Positions 14,646 to 21,793 of a stretch of 24,283 nucleotides of DNA are shown in pieces. The stretch is from Chloroflexota bacterium (GTDB lineage: Bacteria; Chloroflexota; Anaerolineae; Anaerolineales; Anaerolineaceae): NCBI GenBank assembly GCA_029265085.1, contig JAJUJY010000058.1, positions 1 through 24,283 of the forward strand, given 5' to 3'. Made by a program: the position numbers and the translations under genes. A model generated the notes under the pieces. It was not told the origin of the DNA, did no database searches, and was given only the letters and a program-made list of their open reading frames with translations. Positions within the stretch are counted from its first letter, which is position 1. The number at the start of each line of letters is the position of its first letter.

Positions 14646-16349
14646 TTACCAACCCGCTGCAGTAAAGATCATGTCTAAGAACATAGTTCTTTCTTCATTC
14701 GTCATAGGTCGCGGTTTTGCATAGTCTTCTAACATAGCCGTTAACAACTCAGTACTGATATGCTTTTGATCATAGATCACATGCCGGTCGATAAACTCAT
14801 AGCGAGTTTCAGGAATTTTTCGGCCGTCCGGCGTGACATAAAATTGCTGATCAAAAAACAAATTACCCAATCCATAATGGATTAGTTTGTTATTATAAAA
14901 TTCCATAGCCATCGGATGGTGAGCCTGGCTGCCGCTTACAATATCAGCCCCAGCATCAGATAATCGCCGAAAGTCACGTTCCTCGAATGGTTCAACATAA
15001 GCGCGATACGTCTCAAAATATTGATAAGTTGCAATAACCAGGTATCCCTCACCTTTTAGTTTTTGAATTTCAGCTTCCATCCAGGGATAATCACAATTGG
15101 CCACGCCAGAAAGCTCAGAAGTCGCCCAAATAAAGGCTGGCCCGGCCGGGTTACAACCGATAAAAGCAATTTTATTCCCGTGATCCTCCAACAAAACCGG
15201 TGCTTTAGCTTTCTCTTCATTTTCGCCTGCTGCATAATATGCCCATCCGCGTTCTTTGTATAATTCCAAAGAATACTGAAGTGCATCGCGTCCCCAATCG
15301 ACACCGTGATTACCGGTTAATTCCAAGATGTCTGTACCAACAAAATCAAGCAATTCTATATATCGGGGATCGCTGCAAAATATCAAGGCAGTTTGTCCAG
15401 GGTTGGGCGGTGGGCATACCGGGCTAAAGGATACTTCGTTACTGATATGCGTCAAATCAGCATCCTGCAACCAGGACGCGATATCTTGAGCAGGATAGGT
15501 CATCCCTTTTTCTTCCATTTTGGCAGCTGTAGCTCGAACCAAAGCAGTTACTCCGGTCATCACCAAAACAGTCATCTTTTCAGGGTCGCGATTAGATAGC
15601 AAGGTTGGTAACGTTTTATTGAGCGTTGCTGCTTCCACTAACTGCATGGCTTGCTCTTCTCCTTGCCACCCAAATCGAATCGTCAGGGGATAATTTGCTG
15701 GGTTAAAATCCTTATGAATAGGTGACTGCCCATCGATAACCAATACCTTCCACCGTGGTTCCAATTTTTCAAAAGGCACAATCGCCCAACCTGGCCGGTC
15801 AGCCCAGGAATGATTAATGAGTTCTGATTCTGGAAGAATTTTTACAGCTCCCTCGCCGGGTTTTCCGAATTTTGTTTCTAGAACGTTCGAAGTTTCCTGA
15901 GTTAACAAAAGCGGTTTTCCGGAAAACATTTCTGGTGGATGGCCTTTCCAGGCTTCCATAAATGCATCGGAAGAAATTTCATCCATGATGATTGGAAATG
16001 GTACAACCAGCGCATAAATCCAATCAATCCCCGGGTCATTTGCAGAGACGGGGGCTAATCGAAGATTTGCTTCCTCCTCTTGAGAGAGCCTTTTTATCGA
16101 TTCAAATAAAGGGTCGGCTTTTAACAATTGGGCAGGGACGAAAGGTGAAATCCAAATCCGAAGATCGTCAATCGACAATGATTCAGTAGTTGGGCTGAGC
16201 ACAGGTTCGGCTGTTGGCGATACTTCTGCGGTAGAACTTACCGGTGGGTTCGTTGGATCTATTCGCGTAGAATCGATCTTTGATTGATTACTGCATCCAA
16301 CAAGTAATGATAACATCAGTCCCAACAGCAGGAGTTTTCGGAATTTCAT
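14646..16349 (-). CDS. CapA-like lipoprotein (PGA_cap metallophosphatase fold)
   Basis: This 567-residue exported lipoprotein has a signal peptide with lipobox LLVGC (Cys19) and a Pro/Thr/Ser linker (20-58). An N-terminal domain (about 60-250) contains AIVPFEKLEPRWKVLVID and looks like a solute-binding fold, though I cannot name it. The C-terminal CapA/PGA_cap domain (about 258-520) has ISNEV (303-306), TGNHGVDWG (345-353), AFIGCNPAG, a GSQAHHP segment and HYGLGNLFFDQ. The usual opening GDVM-like metal motif is MTGVTALVRA here, lacking the Asp. CapA proteins are linked to poly-gamma-glutamate capsule, but most relatives act elsewhere and no capB or capC is present. AGGAG lies 6 bases before the ATG. 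A promoter is likely at 16411-16416. Confidence 0.85.
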   Translation of the reverse strand: MKFRKLLLLGLMLSLLVGCSNQSKIDSTRIDPTNPPVSSTAEVSPTAEPVLSPTTESLSIDDLRIWISPFVPAQLLKADPLFESIKRLSQEEEANLRLAPVSANDPGIDWIYALVVPFPIIMDEISSDAFMEAWKGHPPEMFSGKPLLLTQETSNVLETKFGKPGEGAVKILPESELINHSWADRPGWAIVPFEKLEPRWKVLVIDGQSPIHKDFNPANYPLTIRFGWQGEEQAMQLVEAATLNKTLPTLLSNRDPEKMTVLVMTGVTALVRATAAKMEEKGMTYPAQDIASWLQDADLTHISNEVSFSPVCPPPNPGQTALIFCSDPRYIELLDFVGTDILELTGNHGVDWGRDALQYSLELYKERGWAYYAAGENEEKAKAPVLLEDHGNKIAFIGCNPAGPAFIWATSELSGVANCDYPWMEAEIQKLKGEGYLVIATYQYFETYRAYVEPFEERDFRRLSDAGADIVSGSQAHHPMAMEFYNNKLIHYGLGNLFFDQQFYVTPDGRKIPETRYEFIDRHVIYDQKHISTELLTAMLEDYAKPRPMTNEERTMFLDMIFTAAGW

Positions 16350-16410
16350 AGGCTGCTCCTATCTTTTCCTTTTCAACAATATTTAGGAAATATGAAACCC
16401 CCAAGAAAAA

Positions 16411-16416
16411 ATTATA
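16411..16416 (-). promoter_or_regulatory. -10 box for the CapA-like gene
   Basis: TATAAT on the minus strand, about 60 bases before ATG 16349, with only weak -35 candidates. It is divergent from the thiolase promoter at 16484-16489. Confidence 0.4.
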
Positions 16417-16483
16417 ACCGATAGACTATTCTACAAACCTTATAAATTTTTCTATATTGATAGTTAATGAGAGCTTGTTTGGA

Positions 16484-16489
16484 TATAAT
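16484..16489 (+). promoter_or_regulatory. -10 box for the thiolase gene
   Basis: A perfect TATAAT lies 32 bases before ATG 16522. AGGGC (16511-16515) just before the ATG can serve as ribosome site. No properly spaced -35 was found. Confidence 0.45.
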
Positions 16490-16521
16490 TACCTTATAAA
16501 CCAAAACAAAAGGGCAAGTTT

Positions 16522-17682
16522 ATGCGCGAAGTAGCAGTTCTTGGAATTGGCCAAACAAAAATAGATGAACATTGGGATAAATCTCTGCGCCTATTAGCTG
16601 GTGAAGCAGCCCTGAACGCCCTACAAGATGCGGGGATCAACGGAGTGGACGGAGTATTTGTTGGGAATATGATGTCAGGCTCTGCCAACCGCCAGCAGCA
16701 TCTCGGCGCATATATTGCTGATTGGATCGGTGTTCGTTATGCAGATGCAATGCATATCGAGTCTGCTTGCAGTTCTGGCGCAGCCGCTTTTCGGTCAGCC
16801 TTAATGGCAGTTGCCTCCGGTCACATGGATATCGCCCTGGCTGTTGGCGCTGAAAAAATGAGCGATTCACCCAGCGATGAAATTACTGCAGAACTGGCAA
16901 CAGCGGCTGATGCGGATTACGAATCGGGAATGGGATTATCTTTTGTCGCTCTGAATGCCCTGGTCATGCGCCGGTATATGTACGAATACGGCTGGAAGCA
17001 TGAAGATTTTGCACAATTCTCAATCAACGCCCACGGTAATGCAGTGCACAATCCTTATGCGCGCTTTCAAGATGCAATTGGCGAAAAAGAGTATCTTAAA
17101 GCCCCAATGGTTGCCCCCCCGATTAACCTGATGGATGCATCCCCCATGGGTGACGGTGCAGCAGCAGCTATTTTGGTTCCCGTTGAATACTTGAATCGTT
17201 TTCCACCCAAACCATATATTAAAATAATTGGTTCGGCTGCTGCAACTGACACAATCGCTGTACACTCACGTAAAGATCCGACCTGGCTAAAAGCTGCCGA
17301 ATTATCTGCCTTGCAAGCCTATAAACAAGCTGGTATTGGTCCGAAAGATGTTGATTTCTTTGAACTCCACGATGCATTCACCATCATGGCAGCCTTATCA
17401 TTGGAAGCAAGCGGTTTTGCTGAGCGTGGTAAAGCACCTCGTCTGGCGCTAGATGGAGAAATCAAAATTGGAGGGCGTATTCCGATCGCGACCCGGGGCG
17501 GCTTAAAAGCCCGTGGTCATCCAGTGGGCGCAACTGGCATGTACCAGATTATTGAAGCCGTTCAGCAGCTTCGCCAGGAAGCCGGTGGTACGCAAGTGGA
17601 CGGTGCAAAAATTGGGATGACCCAAAATATTGGCGGTAGTGGTTCCAATATTATCACCCATCTCTTCCAGGCAGGTCAGTGA
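16522..17682 (+). CDS. Thiolase family protein (SCP-x/archaeal type acetyl-CoA acyltransferase)
   Basis: This 386-residue enzyme joins or cleaves acyl-CoA units by a thiolase mechanism. The nucleophile Cys83 lies in ESACSSGAAA, His283 in ELHDAFT, and His333 in ARGHPVGATG. The final motif reads NIGGSGSN in place of the CxG of classical biosynthetic thiolases, as is usual in the SCP-x and archaeal acetoacetyl-CoA thiolase branch. Length is normal for that branch. In archaea and some bacteria such thiolases work with a DUF35 OB-fold partner and HMG-CoA synthase; neither is adjacent here, so its pathway (lipid, mevalonate-like or beta-oxidation) is open. Its stop overlaps the 3' end of the convergent S51 gene by 7 bases. 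Confidence 0.9.
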   Translation: MREVAVLGIGQTKIDEHWDKSLRLLAGEAALNALQDAGINGVDGVFVGNMMSGSANRQQHLGAYIADWIGVRYADAMHIESACSSGAAAFRSALMAVASGHMDIALAVGAEKMSDSPSDEITAELATAADADYESGMGLSFVALNALVMRRYMYEYGWKHEDFAQFSINAHGNAVHNPYARFQDAIGEKEYLKAPMVAPPINLMDASPMGDGAAAAILVPVEYLNRFPPKPYIKIIGSAAATDTIAVHSRKDPTWLKAAELSALQAYKQAGIGPKDVDFFELHDAFTIMAALSLEASGFAERGKAPRLALDGEIKIGGRIPIATRGGLKARGHPVGATGMYQIIEAVQQLRQEAGGTQVDGAKIGMTQNIGGSGSNIITHLFQAGQ

Positions 17683-19742
17683 GACTGACTACGGTTAATC
17701 ATTTTATAACCCAAAAACATTAAAATCCCAACGATCATAACACCACATATTATGACGATCGTTGGGATTTTATTTTGAGTTACTGGAGCTGCCCTCTCTG
17801 TTGGTGCTGCCTCGGCTGTACTCAGGACAGGCGGCTGACTGGTTTCTGTTTGGGAGAGGCTTGCTGCAGACGTTGATGTCATAGGCATCTGCTCAATGGT
17901 AACCGATGGAGTCGGTTGCCGCTCCACCATTTTGTCAACATCAGCATTTTCAGCAACTATCTTTTCGCTGGATGCAAAAACATCCAACATACCATTTGCC
18001 ACCACAAAACCCTGATTATCACCTAAATCAAATGTGGCTGAACGAAAATCAAACAGAAAAACTTGATTCTCACCAAGCACCCGCACATCTTTTTCAGTTA
18101 TTTCAACTGCCGTACCTTGCATAATTCCCAAACCAATGAAATCAGGATGTTGGTACAACAAAGAAACCAATCTTCCCCAGCGATTATCATCCACCATGCG
18201 AGGCTCAATCAGACCATCCAACAGACCTAATCCAGGAAGAATGGTAGTTTGCCCATTAATAAAAGATTTTTGCACTGCAAGCTCTTCCAATTCTGCATCC
18301 TCTGGAGTCGGCGGATGAGCAGCATAATATTTCCCGGCCAGAGCTGCAGGTGCGTTATCCATCAGCACAGGAATACCCATCAACCAGGCTTTTTTGACAT
18401 TTTCCAACTGCATGGGCGTAATTTTTGATTGATCTTTTCCAACAACGATGATTCCGCCACAGTCAGCTGATATCTCGACCGGCGTATCCAGGTCCGGGGG
18501 AACAATCAGTACCTGAGCAGGTAATCCTAATTCGTCAATAATTTTCTTTCCGGCAGCCTGAGCAGGTCTTGCTGAATCATAACCTGTAACGACTAGAATT
18601 ACTTCTTTATCTGATGGGATATAGTTCCGAAATTGCGTATAAACCGGATTATCATTTAAATTTTGAGACAAATCACCAGCCAGAATCAGAGGGCCTGCCC
18701 CATCTGGTAATCGAATTGGATCAAAATTCCTTTCCAGCTGATTAGCAAATCCAGCCAGCGAATGCTGCCTGGTGATCATATCGTACTGGTAGTCACCCGG
18801 CGCTAAGAAATGCACCAACATATTCCGAAAACTGAGCAGATTTTTTTCTCCAATATAACGGACGCCTGCTGCTGCATGGTATGTTTTGGCATCAAATATT
18901 GCCACATCATACAATCCAAACACATGATCCAACACCGATCCATTGGCTACGCGCAGTCCAGTATACGCATCGATTCCTACTCCCACCTCTGGAGCATTGG
19001 CTTGTGTGATGCTGTTTAACAAGCGGCTTACTCGCGACCGCTGAAAGAAGTGTTGGTCAAATATCGCCAGTTCAGTTCCGAAAGATAATCCGCGCCTGTC
19101 CGGGCTGTTCCAAAGGTCTGCCGAACCAAACTCCAGGGCATTATTCGCAGAATAGTTGACTGCATATCCCCCAAGCATGGCTTTGGATAACATTCCGCCC
19201 CCGGCACTGGTACCGCCAACGATTGTTCCATTTTGATAGGCAGCCGCCAATCCCTCTTCGATAGGTGTTCCCATTAATACCTGCATTGCAATGGTTTGGT
19301 CGCCACCTAAAATGAAAACTGCACTAATTGGCCCTTCCAGGGTTGAGATATATTCAGGATTTAACGCATCAGTCCGAACAAAAATCGGAACTAGGATCAC
19401 CTCACAAGTTTTCCCCTCAGGAACTGATCGCAAGCATGCCTGTTCAATTTCATATCTTCGTCTTTCTGCTGCCTCAAGATTGTCTTTTCGCTCAATTTCA
19501 GTGATCGATTCTGGGTTTGTAGCGTACGCTGCTGGTAGAACAATGATCTTTATGACGGAACTGGTTTCTTGCTGGACAACCAATTCCATATACCCGGGAT
19601 ACAAATCTGAATACCCTCCACCCATAGGAATTAAAACAGATTGCGGGTCCGGTGCTTGAGCCAGTATATTCATATACGGCAATCCAACCAGGATCAACCC
19701 TACCAGGCATACCACTACCAGCCATTTTTGTTTGGTTCTCAT
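17676..19742 (-). CDS. Membrane-anchored tandem cyanophycinase-like protein
   Basis: This 688-residue protein has a signal peptide (about 1-30), two S51/cyanophycinase-like domains, a Ser/Thr/Pro linker (605-655) and a C-terminal membrane helix (659-680), so it sits outside the cell. Domain 1 (about 34-330) keeps LGGDQ (145-149), the nucleophile Ser179 in GGTSAGG, and DQHFFQRSRVSR (229-240) with His231 and the Arg residues at 235, 237 and 240 that line the cyanophycin pocket. The GIDE motif found in the neighbouring cyanophycinase reads GIDA (256-259). Domain 2 (about 350-600) aligns by eye to domain 1 (VVGKDQ, GLIEPRMVDDNRWGRL, GLGIMQGTAVE), but the nucleophile region is DNAPAALAG and the His is gone, so it is probably inactive. 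It follows the dppC-like gene on the same strand, behind a terminator-like hairpin. Confidence 0.85.
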   Translation of the reverse strand: MRTKQKWLVVVCLVGLILVGLPYMNILAQAPDPQSVLIPMGGGYSDLYPGYMELVVQQETSSVIKIIVLPAAYATNPESITEIERKDNLEAAERRRYEIEQACLRSVPEGKTCEVILVPIFVRTDALNPEYISTLEGPISAVFILGGDQTIAMQVLMGTPIEEGLAAAYQNGTIVGGTSAGGGMLSKAMLGGYAVNYSANNALEFGSADLWNSPDRRGLSFGTELAIFDQHFFQRSRVSRLLNSITQANAPEVGVGIDAYTGLRVANGSVLDHVFGLYDVAIFDAKTYHAAAGVRYIGEKNLLSFRNMLVHFLAPGDYQYDMITRQHSLAGFANQLERNFDPIRLPDGAGPLILAGDLSQNLNDNPVYTQFRNYIPSDKEVILVVTGYDSARPAQAAGKKIIDELGLPAQVLIVPPDLDTPVEISADCGGIIVVGKDQSKITPMQLENVKKAWLMGIPVLMDNAPAALAGKYYAAHPPTPEDAELEELAVQKSFINGQTTILPGLGLLDGLIEPRMVDDNRWGRLVSLLYQHPDFIGLGIMQGTAVEITEKDVRVLGENQVFLFDFRSATFDLGDNQGFVVANGMLDVFASSEKIVAENADVDKMVERQPTPSVTIEQMPMTSTSAASLSQTETSQPPVLSTAEAAPTERAAPVTQNKIPTIVIICGVMIVGILMFLGYKMINRSQSH

Positions 19743-19764
19743 GGTTTAACTCCCATAATCAATC

Positions 19765-19804
19765 AAAAAATGAAAACCGCCTCCAATTTATTTGGAAAGC
19801 GGTT
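19765..19804 (-). terminator. Terminator or attenuator between dppC-like and tandem S51 genes
   Basis: In the minus-strand direction AACCGC plus TCCAA pairs with TTGGA plus GCGGTT around a 5-base loop and a small internal loop, followed by TTTTCATTTTTT. It ends only about 22 bases before the next ATG, so it lies in that gene's leader. It could stop part of the permease transcript. Confidence 0.65.
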
Positions 19805-19823
19805 ATATCGAGCTTTTAAATGT

Positions 19824-20735
19824 TTATGATTTTTCTACATGGTATGGATCCAGTGCATCGCGCAACCCATCACCCAGGTAATTAATTGCAATCACCGAAA
19901 TAAAGATCATTAACCCTGGGAAAATGGCTGTCCAGGGAGCAGTTGTCATCTGATTTTGTGTATTGCTGAGCATATTTCCCCAGGTTGGTGTTGGTAATTG
20001 CACACCAAATCCCAAGTAAGAAAGCCCCGATTCGGATATGATTGCACCTGCCAAACCTAATGTCGCTGAAACGATGATTGGCGAGGAAACATTTGGCAAA
20101 ATATGGCGAAATAATATCCGGCGGTTTCTGGCGCCAACCATTCTCGCTGCGGTAACAAATTCCTGTTCTCGCATTTCTAATGTAGAACCTCGAACTAACC
20201 GCGCCACTCCCATCCAGGCCAATGAACCAATCACAAGCGCAATCGGCCAAAAAGAACCCGGTCGAATCCACGGCAGGTCCAGTTTCCGTAAAAAGGTGGT
20301 CATTACAATCAATACGAATAACCGGGGAATCGACATGAATATTTCGGTAATGCGCATCAATACGCTGTCAATCAATCCCCCATAATACCCCGAAATCAAT
20401 CCAATGATCGTACCAACAGTAATTGCAACGCCAATGGCTAATAGCCCCACGGATAACGAAATTCGCCCGCCGTAAAGAATACGTGTCCACATATCCCTGC
20501 CAAGGTCATCTGTTCCCATCCAGTGCTGCGCCGAAGGTGGCTGGAACCGGTTCCTTAAATTCTGGTCCGTTGGCTCGAAACGAGTAAATAAAGGTGCACC
20601 AACAATTAAAATCACCATGAATACCAGGATAATTGAACCCAATAAGGCCATCCGGTGTTTCAAAAATCGGCGTAGTGCCATTTGGAACAACGTCATTTGT
20701 TTCTTTTCAATTAATTGAGGGACTTCGCCTGCCAT
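19824..20735 (-). CDS. Peptide ABC transporter permease, DppC/OppC type
   Basis: This 303-residue inner-membrane subunit of a peptide importer has about six helices. Family marks are the N-terminal cytoplasmic RRFLKHRMALLGSIIL, then HWMGTDDLGRDMWTRILYGGRISLSVG, and the EAA-type coupling loop FVTAARMVGARNRRILFRHILPN that contacts the ATPases. The last segment, GDGLRDALDP, is the standard DppC/OppC ending. It pairs with the DppB-like gene 10 bases upstream. No ATPase genes (DppD/DppF) lie in the window, so the transporter must borrow ATPases from elsewhere or they lie outside this locus. Substrate specificity rests with the binding protein and is inferred from the neighbouring cyanophycinases. 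Confidence 0.93.
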   Translation of the reverse strand: MAGEVPQLIEKKQMTLFQMALRRFLKHRMALLGSIILVFMVILIVGAPLFTRFEPTDQNLRNRFQPPSAQHWMGTDDLGRDMWTRILYGGRISLSVGLLAIGVAITVGTIIGLISGYYGGLIDSVLMRITEIFMSIPRLFVLIVMTTFLRKLDLPWIRPGSFWPIALVIGSLAWMGVARLVRGSTLEMREQEFVTAARMVGARNRRILFRHILPNVSSPIIVSATLGLAGAIISESGLSYLGFGVQLPTPTWGNMLSNTQNQMTTAPWTAIFPGLMIFISVIAINYLGDGLRDALDPYHVEKS

Positions 20736-20745
20736 GACCTGCTCC

Positions 20746-21717
20746 TTAAGATAATGCGATCCGCGGGTCTAACAAGGTATAAACGACATCAACCAGAAGG
20801 TTTGAAACGATGATCAGTAATGAAAAGATCATCAATATCGCCATTAATACCGGATAATCTGTTTTTAAAGCCGCATCAAAGAACAAACGACCAATCCCAG
20901 GCCAGGCAAAGATTGTCTCTGTAAATAAAGCCCCACCAAAAAGATATGGCAAATCCAAACCTATCAAGGTAACAATCGGAATTAATGCATTTCGCAAAGC
21001 GTGCCGGCGCAAGACAAGGGATTCTTTAGCCCCTTTACCGCGCGCGGTGCGGATATAATCTTTGTGAACTACTTCCAACATCGAAGCGCGCATATAGCGC
21101 ATATATCCTGCCGCCGAGACCAATGACAGCATGGTAACCGGCAGCACCAAATGTCTTGCCAGGTCACCCAGTGTAAATGGTTCGCCAGGAGATAACATTC
21201 CTGAACCCGGCAATAATGGCTGTCCAGCCGAATTTCTCAAAGTAACATGAAAAATAATTATGAGCAATAAACCGAACCAAAACACAGGCAGGGATTGTCC
21301 AGCCAATGCCAGAGTGGTTAGAAAATGGTCAAGTATTGAATATTGCTTTAAGGCAGCAATAATCCCAAGCGGAATTGCAATTAATAGTGTAACCACAAAG
21401 GATACACCCATTAAGATTAAGGTATTTGGAAGCCGGTCACCAATTTCTTCAATGGCCGGGCGTTTTGACATAAAGGAATTTCCCCAATCCCCCTGCACTA
21501 AATTTCCTAGCCACTTACCATAACGAACATACCAGGGATCATCCAGACCATATTTTTCCTTGAGGCGTGCATAATCTTCTGCGGTAAAATCAGGATTTTC
21601 CTCATAGGCACTCATAATACCGCCCGGAACTGCACTAATCAAGCCAAAAACCATAAAGCTGATTACAAATAATGTAAAAAACGCCTGGATGATTCGACGG
21701 AGTATGTATTCGGGCAT
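20746..21717 (-). CDS. Peptide ABC transporter permease, DppB/OppB type
   Basis: This 323-residue permease has about six helices and opens with the family-typical MPEYILRRIIQAFFTLFVIS. It also shows YGLDDPWYVRYGKWLGNLVQGDWG, the EAA loop DYIRTARGKGAKESLVLRRHALRN, and the ending YTLLDPRI. I start it at 21717, where the N-terminus matches the family and GGAG lies 10 bases upstream; the longer reading to 21786 would run into the intergenic hairpin and adds residues unlike any permease. It forms the membrane channel with the DppC-like subunit. It is separated from the binding-protein gene by 76 bases that hold a strong hairpin. Confidence 0.93.
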   Translation of the reverse strand: MPEYILRRIIQAFFTLFVISFMVFGLISAVPGGIMSAYEENPDFTAEDYARLKEKYGLDDPWYVRYGKWLGNLVQGDWGNSFMSKRPAIEEIGDRLPNTLILMGVSFVVTLLIAIPLGIIAALKQYSILDHFLTTLALAGQSLPVFWFGLLLIIIFHVTLRNSAGQPLLPGSGMLSPGEPFTLGDLARHLVLPVTMLSLVSAAGYMRYMRASMLEVVHKDYIRTARGKGAKESLVLRRHALRNALIPIVTLIGLDLPYLFGGALFTETIFAWPGIGRLFFDAALKTDYPVLMAILMIFSLLIIVSNLLVDVVYTLLDPRIALS

Positions 21718-21751
21718 AACCGTTTTTCTCCAAAATGATTTTCTGCAAGGC

Positions 21752-21780
21752 GGGTCCTGCCAGGTTGACTGGCAGGACCC
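21752..21780 (-). promoter_or_regulatory. Perfect 12-bp intergenic hairpin between binding protein and permease genes
   Basis: GGGTCCTGCCAG pairs perfectly with CTGGCAGGACCC around a 5-base loop. On the minus strand no T-run follows, so it is not a standard terminator. Hairpins in this position, after a binding-protein gene, commonly stabilise the upstream message so that more binding protein than permease is made. Confidence 0.7.
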
Positions 21781-21793
21781 TATCATATCAAGT

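Noticed and set aside
14646..16349. Poly-gamma-glutamate capsule operon
   Set aside because: Only a CapA-like gene is present; capB, capC and capE are absent and the CapA fold occurs in many unrelated settings.
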